A stretch of 64,000 bases of DNA from UMGS1312 sp964631595 (lineage in GTDB: Bacteria > Bacillota > Clostridia > Oscillospirales > CAG-272): assembly GCA_964631595.1 (NCBI GenBank), contig CAZVXL010000001.1:1-64000 (forward strand), read 5' to 3'. Numbering within the stretch: position 1 is the first letter of the stretch; every line of letters starts with the position of its first letter. Made by a program: the position numbers and the translations under genes. The notes beneath the pieces are model-generated. The model did not search any database. It saw only the letters and a list, made by a program, of their open reading frames with translations, and had not been told where the DNA came from. Shown here piece by piece: positions 1-8,401 of the stretch.

Positions 1-800
1 TTCTGAGCCTCTGCTGCGGTAGGAGCACCTGTGGTATCGGCGTGCTGGCTGATAAGAACTGCACCGCCGGCGATGAGAGCCTCAGCGGTCTCCTTCTCGT
101 CTGCCTGATCGGACCAAGTGTTGGTATACTTTACTTCCATGGTAACGGTGGGGCATACGGACTTTGCACCGAGGTAGAATGCGGTGTATCCGGAAATAAC
201 CTCAGCGTAGTCAAATGCGCCTACGTAACCGATCTTAGCCTTGTCTGCGGTGATAGTGCCTGCGTCGATCATCTCGTTGAGCTTGCAGCCTGCAACAACA
301 CCTGCAACGTAACGGCTCTCATAAACAGAGGTGAAGTAGTTGTGTACGTTGTCAAATCCGCAGGTAGCTGCCTTGTAGCCGGTAGCATGGCAGAACTCGA
401 TGTCCGGATACTCCTCGGCAGCCTGAATGATACCGTCCTCATGACCGAAGGAATTTGCGAAAATGATATCGCAGCCCTGCTCGGCAAGGTCTACGGCAGC
501 CTCATAGCTGTTGGATTCGGGAGTGTTCCACTTGAAGATGCACTGAGACTCGGGAACGCCGAGAGCAGACATCATGTCCTTTGCACCGTTGAGGTGAGCA
601 AGAGTATAACCCTCGTTTTCATCACCGATGTAAATGAAGCCCACCTTGAAATCAGCGGGAATCTCAAGCTTATCGGAGCTGTTGTCTCCGGTCTGACCTG
701 CGGTATCTGCGGGATCCTTGTCATCCGGTGTACCGCCGCAAGCGGTAACTGCAAATACCATAACGAGCGCCAAAAGAAGTGCCAAAATTTTCTTTGCCAT
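1..800 (-). CDS. BMP-family ABC transporter substrate-binding lipoprotein (C-terminus cut by window edge)
   Basis: Extracytoplasmic lipoprotein that would capture a solute, most often a nucleoside in the BMP/Med family, for an ABC importer. The reverse-strand reading starts MAKKILALLLALVMVFAV and runs into a lipobox TACGG, so Cys about 21 would be lipidated. A low-complexity Asp/Ser/Thr linker follows, then a BMP fold with motifs KVGFIYIGDENEGYT, a CDIIFANSFGHED segment and a KIGYVGAFDYAEV segment. About 266 codons are visible and the 3' end lies outside the window. The start is supported by GGAGGACTGACAAA just upstream of ATG. The transporter's permeases and ATPase would lie further left and are not visible, so the substrate is unknown. 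Confidence 0.85.
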   Translation of the reverse strand, partial: MAKKILALLLALVMVFAVTACGGTPDDKDPADTAGQTGDNSSDKLEIPADFKVGFIYIGDENEGYTLAHLNGAKDMMSALGVPESQCIFKWNTPESNSYEAAVDLAEQGCDIIFANSFGHEDGIIQAAEEYPDIEFCHATGYKAATCGFDNVHNYFTSVYESRYVAGVVAGCKLNEMIDAGTITADKAKIGYVGAFDYAEVISGYTAFYLGAKSVCPTVTMEVKYTNTWSDQADEKETAEALIAGGAVLISQHADTTGAPTAAEAQ

Positions 801-885
801 TTTGTCAGTCCTCCAAATTTTATTTATTACAAAAGGCGTGCGCCTTGAGTAACGTTAAATATTTTGACGAAACTATAACAAGCTT

Positions 886-914
886 ATTATACACAAAAAA
901 CCAAAAAAAAACAA
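886..914 (-). promoter_or_regulatory. Possible promoter for the BMP lipoprotein gene
   Basis: A perfect TATAAT on the minus strand (886-891) lies 17 bp from a poor -35, TTGTTT (909-914). It sits about 85 bp upstream of the lipoprotein start in an A/T-rich gap with no other gene. The -10 is convincing and the -35 is weak. Confidence 0.35.
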
Positions 915-977
915 TAGATAATGACACAAAATATATGTATATTTTCAAGAATTTTATTACATAACCGCAAAAAGCAG

Positions 978-1003
978 AAAAAGGGCGTCGCCGGACGCCC
1001 TTT
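978..1003 (-). terminator. Rho-independent terminator after cotJC
   Basis: A 10-bp stem (AAAGGGCGTC at 980-989 with its complement at 994-1003) has a 4-nt loop and is followed on the minus strand by a T-run. It lies just past the cotJC stop codon and would end the cotJABC transcript. Confidence 0.8.
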
Positions 1004-1019
1004 GCACGCAAATAAGCCG

Positions 1020-1652
1020 TCAGCTCCGCCGACAGCCCTTTGAGGGATACACACCGCTTTTGTCGAAGGCGGGATTATATCCGTAGAAATTCTTGTAGCT
1101 CATGTTGTCCTGCGCGATACGAAGTGCTTCACCGAAGCGCTGATAGTGATTTATCTCTCTTTGTCTGAGGAATCTTATCGGATCGCACACATCGGGATCG
1201 TCGATCATTCTGAGAATATTGTCGTAGGCTACCCGTGCCTTTTGCTCGGCGGCAAGATCCTCATTCAGATCCGCAATAACATCGCCCTTAACGCCGATGT
1301 ATTTCGCATCACACGGCACACCGCTTGCGGCGATAGGGTATATTCCTGTCGTGTGATCCACAAAGTAGGTATCAAAGCCCGAGCGCTTTATTTCATCTAT
1401 AGTCAAATTTCTCGTAAGCTGATGCAGGATAGCGCTTATCATTTCCACATGAGCAAGCTCCTCCGTACCGATATCCGTCAGAATACCGGATACAGCCTTG
1501 TATGGCATCGAATATCTTTGGCTAAGATACCTTGTCGAAGCGGCGAGCTCGCCGTCAGGACCTCCCAGAGCTGTCACGATCACCCTTGCAAGAGCGGCAT
1601 TGGGGTTTTTTATCTTAACCGGAAACTCAAGCTTTTTGTCGTATATCCACAT
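1020..1652 (-). CDS. cotJC: Spore coat protein CotJC (manganese-catalase family)
   Basis: A spore-coat-associated member of the non-haem manganese catalase family, encoded with cotJA and cotJB in many spore formers. The protein starts MWIYDKKLEFPVKI, close to the B. subtilis CotJC start, and carries the GGPDGELAASTRYLSQRY and TDIGTEELAHVEMI segments that supply metal-ligand Glu and His residues, then ADLNEDLAAEQKAR and a RFLRQREINHYQRF segment. The reading frame stays open to an ATG at 1679, but the internal ATG at 1652 matches the family start and has a GAGGAG upstream, so 1652 was chosen (210 residues). It is the last gene of the operon and is followed by a terminator. Confidence 0.93.
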   Translation of the reverse strand: MWIYDKKLEFPVKIKNPNAALARVIVTALGGPDGELAASTRYLSQRYSMPYKAVSGILTDIGTEELAHVEMISAILHQLTRNLTIDEIKRSGFDTYFVDHTTGIYPIAASGVPCDAKYIGVKGDVIADLNEDLAAEQKARVAYDNILRMIDDPDVCDPIRFLRQREINHYQRFGEALRIAQDNMSYKNFYGYNPAFDKSGVYPSKGCRRS

Positions 1653-1690
1653 ACTGTTATGCGGCTCCTCGGCCGTCATCCTTTCTGTTT

Positions 1691-1963
1691 TTAATTTGCT
1701 TCATATTCCCACGGCCACGGCGAAGCAGTCCAAGCCCAGCCGTTGTCGGTATCAACGCCGTTTACGGTCAGCGGACCGAATTTTTCCTCATATTCCCGCC
1801 TTGCCTGAGCATACGCCGCGGCTGTTTTATCGTAGTAATCAAGTGCGCCGCTGTCCTCGGGATGTGTATCGAGAAACAGCGCGGTATCGTAAAGGGTAAA
1901 GCCGTATATCTGAAGCTTGCGAAGGAGAGATCTCTCCTCACCCCGGCCTGTCGTTCTGTTCAT
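1691..1963 (-). CDS. cotJB: Spore coat protein CotJB
   Basis: Small spore-coat protein of 90 residues, the expected size. It shows the CotJB pattern: an N-terminal helix (LLRKLQIYGFTLYDTALFLD), the segment THPEDSGALDYYDK, and a Trp-rich C-terminus (GWAWTASPWPWEYEAN). It starts 1 nt after the cotJA stop (TGATATG) and ends about 40 nt before cotJC, so the three genes are read as one unit. Expression is likely mother-cell specific during sporulation, by analogy with B. subtilis cotJ, but no clear sigma-E site was assigned. Confidence 0.9.
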   Translation of the reverse strand: MNRTTGRGEERSLLRKLQIYGFTLYDTALFLDTHPEDSGALDYYDKTAAAYAQARREYEEKFGPLTVNGVDTDNGWAWTASPWPWEYEAN

Positions 1964-1964
1964 A

Positions 1965-2345
1965 TCAGTTTACATCCTTTCCGCATGAGGTCGGATAAAA
2001 GGGAAATCTCAGTCCCTTGAATACCGTGCCTTCACAAAAGCCTTCTTCCATATCAAAAAGATCATCAAATTCCTGCATGGGGACATATGCCATCGCAAGT
2101 GAGTAGTTTCCGGTAAATCCGACGTTTCCGCCGCCGCGCTCGGTGCATTGGCGGCAGACTCGGCGCGCACAGCCGCGATCTCTTGCGGCGGGGGTTGATA
2201 CCGTCCTGCTGTCTGCGGCACTCTGCCGTCTTGCCGTGGCTCTGCTTTCACAATCACAGCCGCCTATATCGGTAAACAGCAGCTCACTCAGAAATTCACC
2301 GGTGATCCTGTCTCTCGGTGTTCTGTTGTCGTTTTTATTATCCAT
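1965..2345 (-). CDS. cotJA: CotJA-like spore coat protein with Cys/Arg-rich N-terminal half
   Basis: The C-terminal half carries the CotJA signature (LAMAYVPMQEFDDLFDMEEG followed by GTVFKGLRFPF). The first roughly 75 residues are unusual: rich in Cys, Arg and Ala (GGCDCESR, DRGCARRVCRQC) with no family counterpart that I recognise. At 126 residues it is longer than typical CotJA, near 80. It heads the cotJABC operon and is divergent from the P-loop gene at 2546. The extension could be real coat cross-linking sequence, or the true start could be further in; no better internal start with a Shine-Dalgarno site was seen. A TATAAT (2434-2439, minus) lies upstream without a clear -35. Confidence 0.8.
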   Translation of the reverse strand: MDNKNDNRTPRDRITGEFLSELLFTDIGGCDCESRATARRQSAADSRTVSTPAARDRGCARRVCRQCTERGGGNVGFTGNYSLAMAYVPMQEFDDLFDMEEGFCEGTVFKGLRFPFYPTSCGKDVN

Positions 2346-2545
2346 AAGCTTATTTCCGCGTAAACGAAATTTCCTCCTGTATATTTGCGCTCATCGGAGC
2401 GCAGAAGTCCGATGCAGTCGGGACTCCGATATCATTATATGTCGAACCTTCGAATCATGCGACGGCACCGCCCGAGGTATGATTCACACTTTTCCGCCGT
2501 CTGCATATTATGACTGTGTACATATATCATATCAGAGGGAGAAGT

Positions 2546-3613
2546 ATGTCAAGCAAATATACGAATATACAGACGGCATTTGCCGGAGCAAACACGGGGA
2601 AGGGCTTTGTCAGCTTTTACGAGAGATCATTTGCCGAGAATAGGCTCTGTGGGCTCTACATTATAAAAGGCGGAGCGGGCACGGGCAAGAGCACGTTTAT
2701 GAGGCGTCTCGGGAAAAAGGCGGTATCAAAGGGCTTTACTGTTGAGCACTATCTGTGCGGCTCGGATGAGGCATCTCTTGACGGTGTTATCATAAAGGGA
2801 AGCGACGGCAGAGCTGTCGGTGTCATCGACGGCACACCACCGCACGCAAGAGATCTCAAATGCGCGGGCGCGGCGGGTGATATCCTCAATTTCGGAGAAT
2901 TTTGGGACAGCCGCGGGCTGTCCTCCGAGAGAGAGACTGTCGAAAGGCTTGCAGGCGAAAAATCCGCACTTTTCGATACCGTATACAGATATCTCGGAGC
3001 TGCGGAGAGGGTCAACCGCTCGGTCACGGCTCTTGCGGAGAAGATGTACCTTGCAGAGAAGGCAAGTGCCGCCGCCGCGCGCCTTGTCGCATCGGTAGGA
3101 GTATCGGGAGAGGTAGAGGAGCGTCAGCTTAGCGGATATACGATGAACGGGGAAGTGTCGCTCGTACCTACGGGGGAAGCTCGCAGATTCGGCATTACGG
3201 GAGATATTGATATCGCAAGGCTGTTTCTCGGAGACGTGTACCGATGCGTAAAGTCTCGTGGAATATCGGCGCAGATCAGCCGATGTCCTCTCGATCTCGG
3301 ATATATCGACAGCATATATTTTCCAAAGACCGCCGTTTGGCTGTATTATGAGGACGGAGAGGGGGTCACACTTGAGAAAACTGTAAACACAAGAAGATTT
3401 ACAGACAAAGAAAAGGCGGCAGAATACAGGCAAAGGCTTCGCTTCGGCAAAAAGTGCAGAGCATCACTCATAGGCGGAGCGCTTGAAACGCTCGGCGCGG
3501 TGCGCGAAAGGCACTTTGCCCTTGAGAGGATCTACGGAGCGTATATGGATTTCGCAGGTCTTTCCGCCCACGCGGAGGAATGGTCGGAGGAGATACTGTC
3601 AAGACTTGACTAA
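2546..3613 (+). CDS. P-loop NTPase, PRK06851-like conserved protein
   Basis: Cytoplasmic P-loop protein of unknown role. The Walker A motif GGAGTGKST lies at about residues 42-50. The N-terminus (residues 10-35) resembles the start of conserved clostridial ATPases of the PRK06851 type, and the length (355 residues) fits that family. The frame is open from 2510, but the ATG at 2546 follows AGAGGGAGAAG at proper spacing and was chosen. A central Ala-rich helical part (about 170-190) precedes a mixed C-terminal domain. It is divergent from cotJ and immediately followed by the radA promoter, which overlaps its stop codon. Function should not be inferred beyond nucleotide binding. Confidence 0.75.
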   Translation: MSSKYTNIQTAFAGANTGKGFVSFYERSFAENRLCGLYIIKGGAGTGKSTFMRRLGKKAVSKGFTVEHYLCGSDEASLDGVIIKGSDGRAVGVIDGTPPHARDLKCAGAAGDILNFGEFWDSRGLSSERETVERLAGEKSALFDTVYRYLGAAERVNRSVTALAEKMYLAEKASAAAARLVASVGVSGEVEERQLSGYTMNGEVSLVPTGEARRFGITGDIDIARLFLGDVYRCVKSRGISAQISRCPLDLGYIDSIYFPKTAVWLYYEDGEGVTLEKTVNTRRFTDKEKAAEYRQRLRFGKKCRASLIGGALETLGAVRERHFALERIYGAYMDFAGLSAHAEEWSEEILSRLD

Positions 3614-3635
3614 AGCTTTTATCTCATGTTATAAT
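3606..3635 (+). promoter_or_regulatory. radA promoter, overlapping the upstream stop codon
   Basis: TTGACT (3606-3611), 18 bp, TATAAT (3630-3635). The -35 box contains the stop region of the P-loop gene. Predicted transcription start is near 3642, about 60 nt before radA. Confidence 0.75.
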
Positions 3636-3704
3636 ACACGCAGTAATACATATTTTTAACGGAGAATATAGGAGACGGCGCAAGCCGCTCCCCTGATAAA
3701 AATT

Positions 3705-5090
3705 ATGAAGTCCAAAAGGGTATACGTCTGTACCGAATGTGATTATCAAAGCCCGAGCTGGCTCGGTAAATGCCCCTCCTGCGGAGCTTGGAATACCTTT
3801 GAGGAGGAGACCTACACTCAGCCATCTCCCGCAAAAACGGGAGGCAGTGCCTCTGTGTACAAATACACGCGTGAGCCGTCAACGGCGGCGCCGTTTTCCG
3901 CGGCGGACGATGCACCTGTCAAGCGTATGTCAACGGGCATCGGTGAGCTCGACAGAGTGCTCGGCGGCGGGCTTGTAAACGGCTCTGTGGTGCTCCTTGC
4001 GGGTGAGCCCGGTATCGGTAAATCGACAATACTCCTACAGCTCTGCTCATCGCTTGAAGACGGCAAGCGTATTCTCTATGTATCCGGTGAGGAATCGCGC
4101 GGACAGCTTAAAATGAGAGCCGACAGGCTTGAGGCTCATTCCGACAGACTGTTTGTTCTGACGGATACCGATATCGAAACGGTAATACACGAAAAAGAGC
4201 GCATATCCCCCGATGTCATGATAATAGATTCGATCCAGACGATCACCGCATCGTCTGCCTCCGCCTCCGCCGGAAGTGTTTCGCAGGTAAAGGAATGTGC
4301 CGCCGCTCTTATCGCCTGTGCCAAAACCTCGGGAACGGCAATAATCATCGTCGGACACGTAAACAAGGAGGGCTCGATCGCAGGGCCCAAGGTGCTTGAG
4401 CACATGGTGGATGCGGTGCTGTATTTTGAGGGAGAGCGCAGTCAGTCTCACAGGATAATCCGCGCCGCCAAAAACCGCTTCGGCTCGACAAACGAAATAG
4501 GCGTTTTCGAAATGCGCGAAAACGGACTTGTTGAAATCGAAAACCCCTCCGCCATGCTTCTCTCGGGAAGACCCGAGAATGTATCCGGAAGCTGTGCCGT
4601 ATGCGTTATGGAAGGTTCAAGACCCATCATAGCCGAGGTGCAGGCGCTTGTTATTCCGTCGTCCTCTCCCTCGCCGCGCAGGACTGCCGACGGCATTGAT
4701 TACAACAGAATGTATCTTCTGCTTGCCGTGCTTGAAAAACGGCTCGGGTTTCGCTTCTCCTCCTGTGATGTTTATCTGAATGTAGTCGGCGGACTCCGAC
4801 TTGACGAGCCTGCGGCAGATGCGGCTGTTGCCGCCGCAATGATATCAAGCATCAGAGACATACCCCTGCCGAACGGAATTATAATCTCCGGTGAGGTCGG
4901 GCTTGCAGGCGAGGTGCGTGCCGTTCCGTCGGTCAGCCAAAGAGTATCAGAGGCGGCACGTCTGGGCTTTGATACCGTCGTTATCCCGAAGCAATCGGCA
5001 AAGCGTGAGAAGATCTCCGCCGACGGGATCCGCGTAATGGGAATGGATTCGGTTTTCGATATGCTGAAGCTGTTCAAAAAGGGCGAATAG
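3705..5090 (+). CDS. radA: DNA repair protein RadA (Sms)
   Basis: RecA-like branch-migration ATPase acting in recombinational repair. The 461-residue protein has the N-terminal zinc finger (Cys9, Cys12, Cys23, Cys26), Walker A GEPGIGKST at about 100-108, a Walker B region MIIDSIQT, the RadA-specific KNRFG motif (AAKNRFGSTNE), and a C-terminal Lon-protease-like domain ending GVRAVPSVSQR-type motifs typical of RadA. Length and domain order are normal. It has its own promoter and ends before a bidirectional terminator, so it appears monocistronic. Confidence 0.97.
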   Translation: MKSKRVYVCTECDYQSPSWLGKCPSCGAWNTFEEETYTQPSPAKTGGSASVYKYTREPSTAAPFSAADDAPVKRMSTGIGELDRVLGGGLVNGSVVLLAGEPGIGKSTILLQLCSSLEDGKRILYVSGEESRGQLKMRADRLEAHSDRLFVLTDTDIETVIHEKERISPDVMIIDSIQTITASSASASAGSVSQVKECAAALIACAKTSGTAIIIVGHVNKEGSIAGPKVLEHMVDAVLYFEGERSQSHRIIRAAKNRFGSTNEIGVFEMRENGLVEIENPSAMLLSGRPENVSGSCAVCVMEGSRPIIAEVQALVIPSSSPSPRRTADGIDYNRMYLLLAVLEKRLGFRFSSCDVYLNVVGGLRLDEPAADAAVAAAMISSIRDIPLPNGIIISGEVGLAGEVRAVPSVSQRVSEAARLGFDTVVIPKQSAKREKISADGIRVMGMDSVFDMLKLFKKGE

Positions 5091-5124
5091 ATTCTTCCTC
5101 GGTCATACAGACAACACCCATATA

Positions 5125-5161
5125 AAAATATCCTCCGTGTCCGCCACACGGAGGATATTTT
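5125..5161. terminator. Bidirectional terminator between radA and the convergent membrane protein gene
   Basis: A 16-bp perfect stem (5125-5140 with 5146-5161) around a 5-nt loop is flanked by A's on one side and T's on the other, so it can end both the rightward radA and the leftward gene at 5190. Confidence 0.88.
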
Positions 5162-5189
5162 ATCGTCTCTCGGCTTTGCCCGAGGAAGA

Positions 5190-6251
5190 CTATCTGTCAT
5201 TCAGGTATCCGACCTCTGTCAGTATCTCGTTTATCTCACTCAGAGAAGCTCTTGAGAAGGCGTATATCACCGTATCATTTCGGTACATCATAAGATAATG
5301 TACGCCGTCCGCCTCAACAGTAAGCATTTTGCTCCCGTCACCGAGCACAGTCTCGTGCTTTTCACGCTCGGAAGCATCAAGGGCAGGGAAGGTGAGAGAT
5401 ACTATCCGACTGTATACCGACTCAACGGATGCATCATCTGAGTATCCGTAAAACTCAAATCTGCTATCCTCCTTGACTCCTGCGGCAACGTGCTCAAGCT
5501 TATCTTGATCAAGCTCCCAGTATGTCGTGCCGATATTCGATGTCTCGTACCCCCTGTTCTCCAAAAGCGATATAAGCTCAGCCCGTACAAATATAGCGGA
5601 AGCGTGGGACTCACCGCCGTGATCCGTTGCCGTTCCGTTTACTGGATCGGACTCACTGCCGTGATCCGTCCGAGTTATGCTCGCTATTCCCACCATAAAG
5701 AACAGCAAAAAGCCGAAAAACAGCGCCCCGACAAGAGTATATACTATCACGTATTTTACTCTGTATTTTCCGCCCTGCTTCCTTTTTAGTTTGATCTTTC
5801 CGACTGCTGCCGCATCAAGCGGACTGTTTTTCGCGTACCGCCTGCCGCAAACGGCAATTGCAATATTAATGCAGAGAAGGACGGCATCCGTGGTAAAAAC
5901 AAGCGTCGATCTCTCGCTGTCAAGTGCGGCATACAGGGCAAGGCAGAGTGCGGCAAGACCGAGCAGTGTACAATATCCGAAGCATTTCGTGAGGCGCACA
6001 GACATTTGCGGATCTGAGCTGTGCTCACGGAAGAACTCGGCTATGAGGCGTTGTCTTTGCTTTATTCGGCTGCCTCTCGTGCGGTGTCCTGTACCGCCTA
6101 TATATAAGCCTTTTGAATTGTACCTTTGCAGAAGCTCGGGGAATGTCGTTTTGCATAGCTTCAAGGCCTCGCTAAAAAGCCAAAATGAGCAACAAAAATT
6201 GACAGGTAAAAGCAGGAGAGAAAAAACAATACACAACGTCTGCTCACCCAT
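5190..6251 (-). CDS. Hypothetical membrane protein with a long extracytoplasmic C-terminal domain
   Basis: Not recognised. From the ATG at 6251 (GGAGG 11 nt upstream) it is 353 residues. Four hydrophobic segments are visible: about 5-27, 92-112, 118-138 and 170-192, with a basic loop between the third and fourth (KIKLKRKQGGKYRVK). After the last segment comes a linker with a short duplicated motif, TDHGSES then TDHGGES, and a roughly 140-residue soluble domain (LISLLENRGYETSNIGTTYW onward). The open frame extends upstream to 6413 without a ribosome-binding site. An extended -10 (TGCTATACT, TATACT at 6293-6298 minus) lies just upstream. It could be a sensor-like or envelope protein; no function is assigned. 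Confidence 0.7.
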   Translation of the reverse strand: MGEQTLCIVFSLLLLPVNFCCSFWLFSEALKLCKTTFPELLQRYNSKGLYIGGTGHRTRGSRIKQRQRLIAEFFREHSSDPQMSVRLTKCFGYCTLLGLAALCLALYAALDSERSTLVFTTDAVLLCINIAIAVCGRRYAKNSPLDAAAVGKIKLKRKQGGKYRVKYVIVYTLVGALFFGFLLFFMVGIASITRTDHGSESDPVNGTATDHGGESHASAIFVRAELISLLENRGYETSNIGTTYWELDQDKLEHVAAGVKEDSRFEFYGYSDDASVESVYSRIVSLTFPALDASEREKHETVLGDGSKMLTVEADGVHYLMMYRNDTVIYAFSRASLSEINEILTEVGYLNDR

Positions 6252-6330
6252 AAGCCGCAGTACCTCCGTTTCTCGAAATCCGATTTTTTTACAGTATAGC
6301 ACAAAATTATGAAAAAATCCACGGCATAAG

Positions 6331-6360
6331 AATACCGCTCGGATAAATCCGAGCGGTATT
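6331..6360 (-). terminator. Terminator-like hairpin after the alpha-galactosidase gene
   Basis: The inverted repeat AATACCGCTCGGAT / ATCCGAGCGGTATT lies 75 nt past the stop codon. The T-run is short (TATTCTTAT), so termination may be partial. Confidence 0.6.
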
Positions 6361-6434
6361 ACGTACGGTGTCGGCATCAAAGCCCACCGTTTTGTTATTA
6401 TGTATCGGTACAAAGCCCGAGCACGGAGCGGAAA

Positions 6435-7556
6435 TTACTTGTTTTCTACAAGCTTTGCTCTGTAGACTTTGCAATCATGAGCCGCAACAGTCTTGCAGAA
6501 GCAACCTACTACGCCGGTAGCGGTCTCGCCCGTGAAGATCTCACGGACATCGAATGCGTAGCCGGTGTCGGGTGTGATTCCGGTGATGTCAAGATCACAG
6601 GGAACAACGGCATCAACATCGCTGAAGTTGATGTGCATGATGACATACTCACCGTTTGCAAGATGTCTCATGAAGGAGATCTTGTTGTCCTGATTGTAGA
6701 TCATGTACGGAGGACGTGCATCCTCATCCTGATTGATCTCGATGAGATCGCGGTTCTTGAGAAGCTCAAGAGTTGTATCGTTCATGCTTCTTACATCACA
6801 GCCGATCATAAGAGCTGTTCCGAGAACAGACCAAATGGCAAAGTGAGTACGGTACTCAAGATCTGTGCAGCCGGCTACTCCGACATTGCCCTTGCCGTAC
6901 ATACCGCAGATGAGCATATCAATGTCGTTGTAGCAGCCTGTACCGGAGTATGCCCACTTGTCAAGCTGGCTGTTGGTCAGATCGCGGAAGGAGCCGAAGC
7001 TGTCGTTGATATCGCCTGTAGAGCGGTAGAGATGAGCACCGGTAGAACGGATCCATGTCTGAACGTCCTCAGCACCCCAGTTGCAGGCGGAGAATACGAT
7101 ATCTCTGCCGGAGGCCTTGAGAGCCATAGCCATTCTGTTGTACAGATTGCGGCCGGGTACGTTGGGCTTGTAGCAGTTATCGTACTTGAGGTAATCTACG
7201 CCCCAAGCGGCAAAGTTCTTTACATCAATGAACTCGTAGTTGTAGCTTCCGGGATATCCTGCACAGGTAAGAGGGCCGTCGCAGGAATACATTCCGAACT
7301 TCAAGCCCTTGGAGTGAACATAATCGGCAAGAGCCTTCATGCCACTCGGGAACTTCTCGGGATCGGCAACAATGTTGCCCTCTGCATCTCTCTCCTTGAG
7401 AGACCAGCAGTCGTCGATAACAACATACTCGTATCCGGCATCCTTGAGTCCGGAAGCAACAATAGCATCAGCGGTTTCCTTGATAAGATCCTCATTGATG
7501 TTGGAGCCGAAGGTATTCCATGAGTTCCAACCCATGGGCGGTCTTTTGATAATCAT
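6435..7556 (-). CDS. GH27 alpha-galactosidase
   Basis: Glycoside hydrolase that releases terminal alpha-galactose, for example from raffinose-type sugars, by a retaining mechanism. The sequence begins PPMGWNSWNTFG, the GH27 hallmark, with the substrate segment VVIDDCW. The nucleophile is probably Asp126 in YLKYDNC and the acid/base Asp182 in YRSTGDINDSFGS. The 373-residue length fits a catalytic (beta/alpha)8 barrel plus a C-terminal beta domain. No signal peptide is present, so it should act in the cytoplasm on imported oligosaccharides. A GGAGG lies ahead of ATG. It is not in the same operon as the galactose genes at 47466-50709, but the product could feed them. Confidence 0.95.
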   Translation of the reverse strand: MIIKRPPMGWNSWNTFGSNINEDLIKETADAIVASGLKDAGYEYVVIDDCWSLKERDAEGNIVADPEKFPSGMKALADYVHSKGLKFGMYSCDGPLTCAGYPGSYNYEFIDVKNFAAWGVDYLKYDNCYKPNVPGRNLYNRMAMALKASGRDIVFSACNWGAEDVQTWIRSTGAHLYRSTGDINDSFGSFRDLTNSQLDKWAYSGTGCYNDIDMLICGMYGKGNVGVAGCTDLEYRTHFAIWSVLGTALMIGCDVRSMNDTTLELLKNRDLIEINQDEDARPPYMIYNQDNKISFMRHLANGEYVIMHINFSDVDAVVPCDLDITGITPDTGYAFDVREIFTGETATGVVGCFCKTVAAHDCKVYRAKLVENK

Positions 7557-7614
7557 AATTAGCCTCCATTGCCATGCGGCATTTCGTTTTTTTGGTTTTC
7601 ACCATTGTCAACTT

Positions 7615-7643
7615 ATGGTATCATATTATCATGGAAAAGTCAA
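7615..7643 (-). promoter_or_regulatory. Possible promoter of the alpha-galactosidase gene
   Basis: TTGACT (minus, 7638-7643), 17 bp, TACCAT (7615-7620), about 60 nt upstream of the start codon. Good -35, imperfect -10. Confidence 0.45.
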
Positions 7644-7670
7644 TTCAATATGCAAAAATTAAAAATAAAA

Positions 7671-8249
7671 TTATGCAAGTCTGCCGAGAGTTCCCACAGC
7701 CCCACTGCATATCAGTCGGCAATGCTCGTTTATGTAGTATGCGGTGCTCCTGTCGCACAGTCTGCCTCCGCACTCGGCAGGGAAGGGTGAGCTCTCCTCG
7801 ATTATAAGATAAAACGCCGCGGTGCTCTCGTCCCTGTATGCCGAGCTCTCGCCGCCGTATTCGGCAGTCAGAAGGCATCTGCAAGCCTGCATCATCGTCA
7901 GCAGATTCTTAAAGGCATAAACAAAAACGCCGCGCTCCGATATAAGCGGACTTATAAAAATTTCGCACTTGCTCTTTTTGAATTCAAGAGAGGCGGACGG
8001 TGAGGTGCCAAGCCTTCTCACGTATATTTCACATTCTCCCTTGGGAGAAGCGTAAAGCTGTACCGATATCTTCGATCTCTCGAAGGGAAAATCACAATGC
8101 TTTCCTGCCTCTCTCAATATTTCACGAACGGCGGCAACGGCGCGGGATCTGTTGCTTGATATCGTATCACAGCTCAGCGAATATGCGTTCATGTCGTCGG
8201 ACGACAGTATCAGCTTCATCGAATCATTCCCGATCCTCAGTATATCCAT
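7671..8249 (-). CDS. MecA-like adaptor protein
   Basis: The N-terminus (MDILRIGNDSMKLILSSDDM) resembles the substrate-recognition domain of MecA/YpbH, and the C-terminal part (FVYAFKNLLTMMQACRCL then PFPAECGGRLCDRS) resembles the ClpC-binding half. MecA proteins deliver substrates to ClpCP and control competence and sporulation factors in Bacilli. Similarity is modest and the 192-residue length is a little short, so the role is inference. The start is supported by AGAGGAG 9-10 nt upstream. It has its own promoter and stands alone. Confidence 0.6.
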   Translation of the reverse strand: MDILRIGNDSMKLILSSDDMNAYSLSCDTISSNRSRAVAAVREILREAGKHCDFPFERSKISVQLYASPKGECEIYVRRLGTSPSASLEFKKSKCEIFISPLISERGVFVYAFKNLLTMMQACRCLLTAEYGGESSAYRDESTAAFYLIIEESSPFPAECGGRLCDRSTAYYINEHCRLICSGAVGTLGRLA

Positions 8250-8290
8250 ACAGCATCATCTCCTCTTGGCATATCGTATGTATTACTGAT

Positions 8291-8319
8291 ATTATAATAT
8301 GTGCCGCACGAAAATGTAA
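8291..8319 (-). promoter_or_regulatory. Promoter of the MecA-like gene
   Basis: TTACAT (minus, 8314-8319), 17 bp, TATAAT (8291-8296), about 40 nt upstream of the start codon. Confidence 0.65.
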
Positions 8320-8334
8320 GCCCTAAAAATATGG

Positions 8335-8374
8335 AAAAAAGACGGCTCGGTTCATACGAATGAATCGAGCCGTC
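8335..8374 (-). terminator. Terminator of the CRISPR array transcript
   Basis: A 15-bp stem (8341-8355 with 8360-8374, one G-T pair) with a 4-nt loop, followed on the minus strand by six T's. It lies 28 nt past the last degenerate repeat in the direction of crRNA transcription, so it should end the pre-crRNA. Confidence 0.85.
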
Positions 8375-8401
8375 TCCGAGAGAGGTTATTTTCAAATGCT
8401 G

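Noticed and set aside
2009..2257. 82-codon minus-strand frame inside cotJA.
   Set aside because: A second frame of the same strand; the CotJA motif is in the other frame.
6477..7523. Long plus-strand open frame (348 codons) opposite the alpha-galactosidase.
   Set aside because: The minus-strand frame has GH27 motifs, a ribosome-binding site and normal length; the plus frame is a shadow with no recognisable domain.
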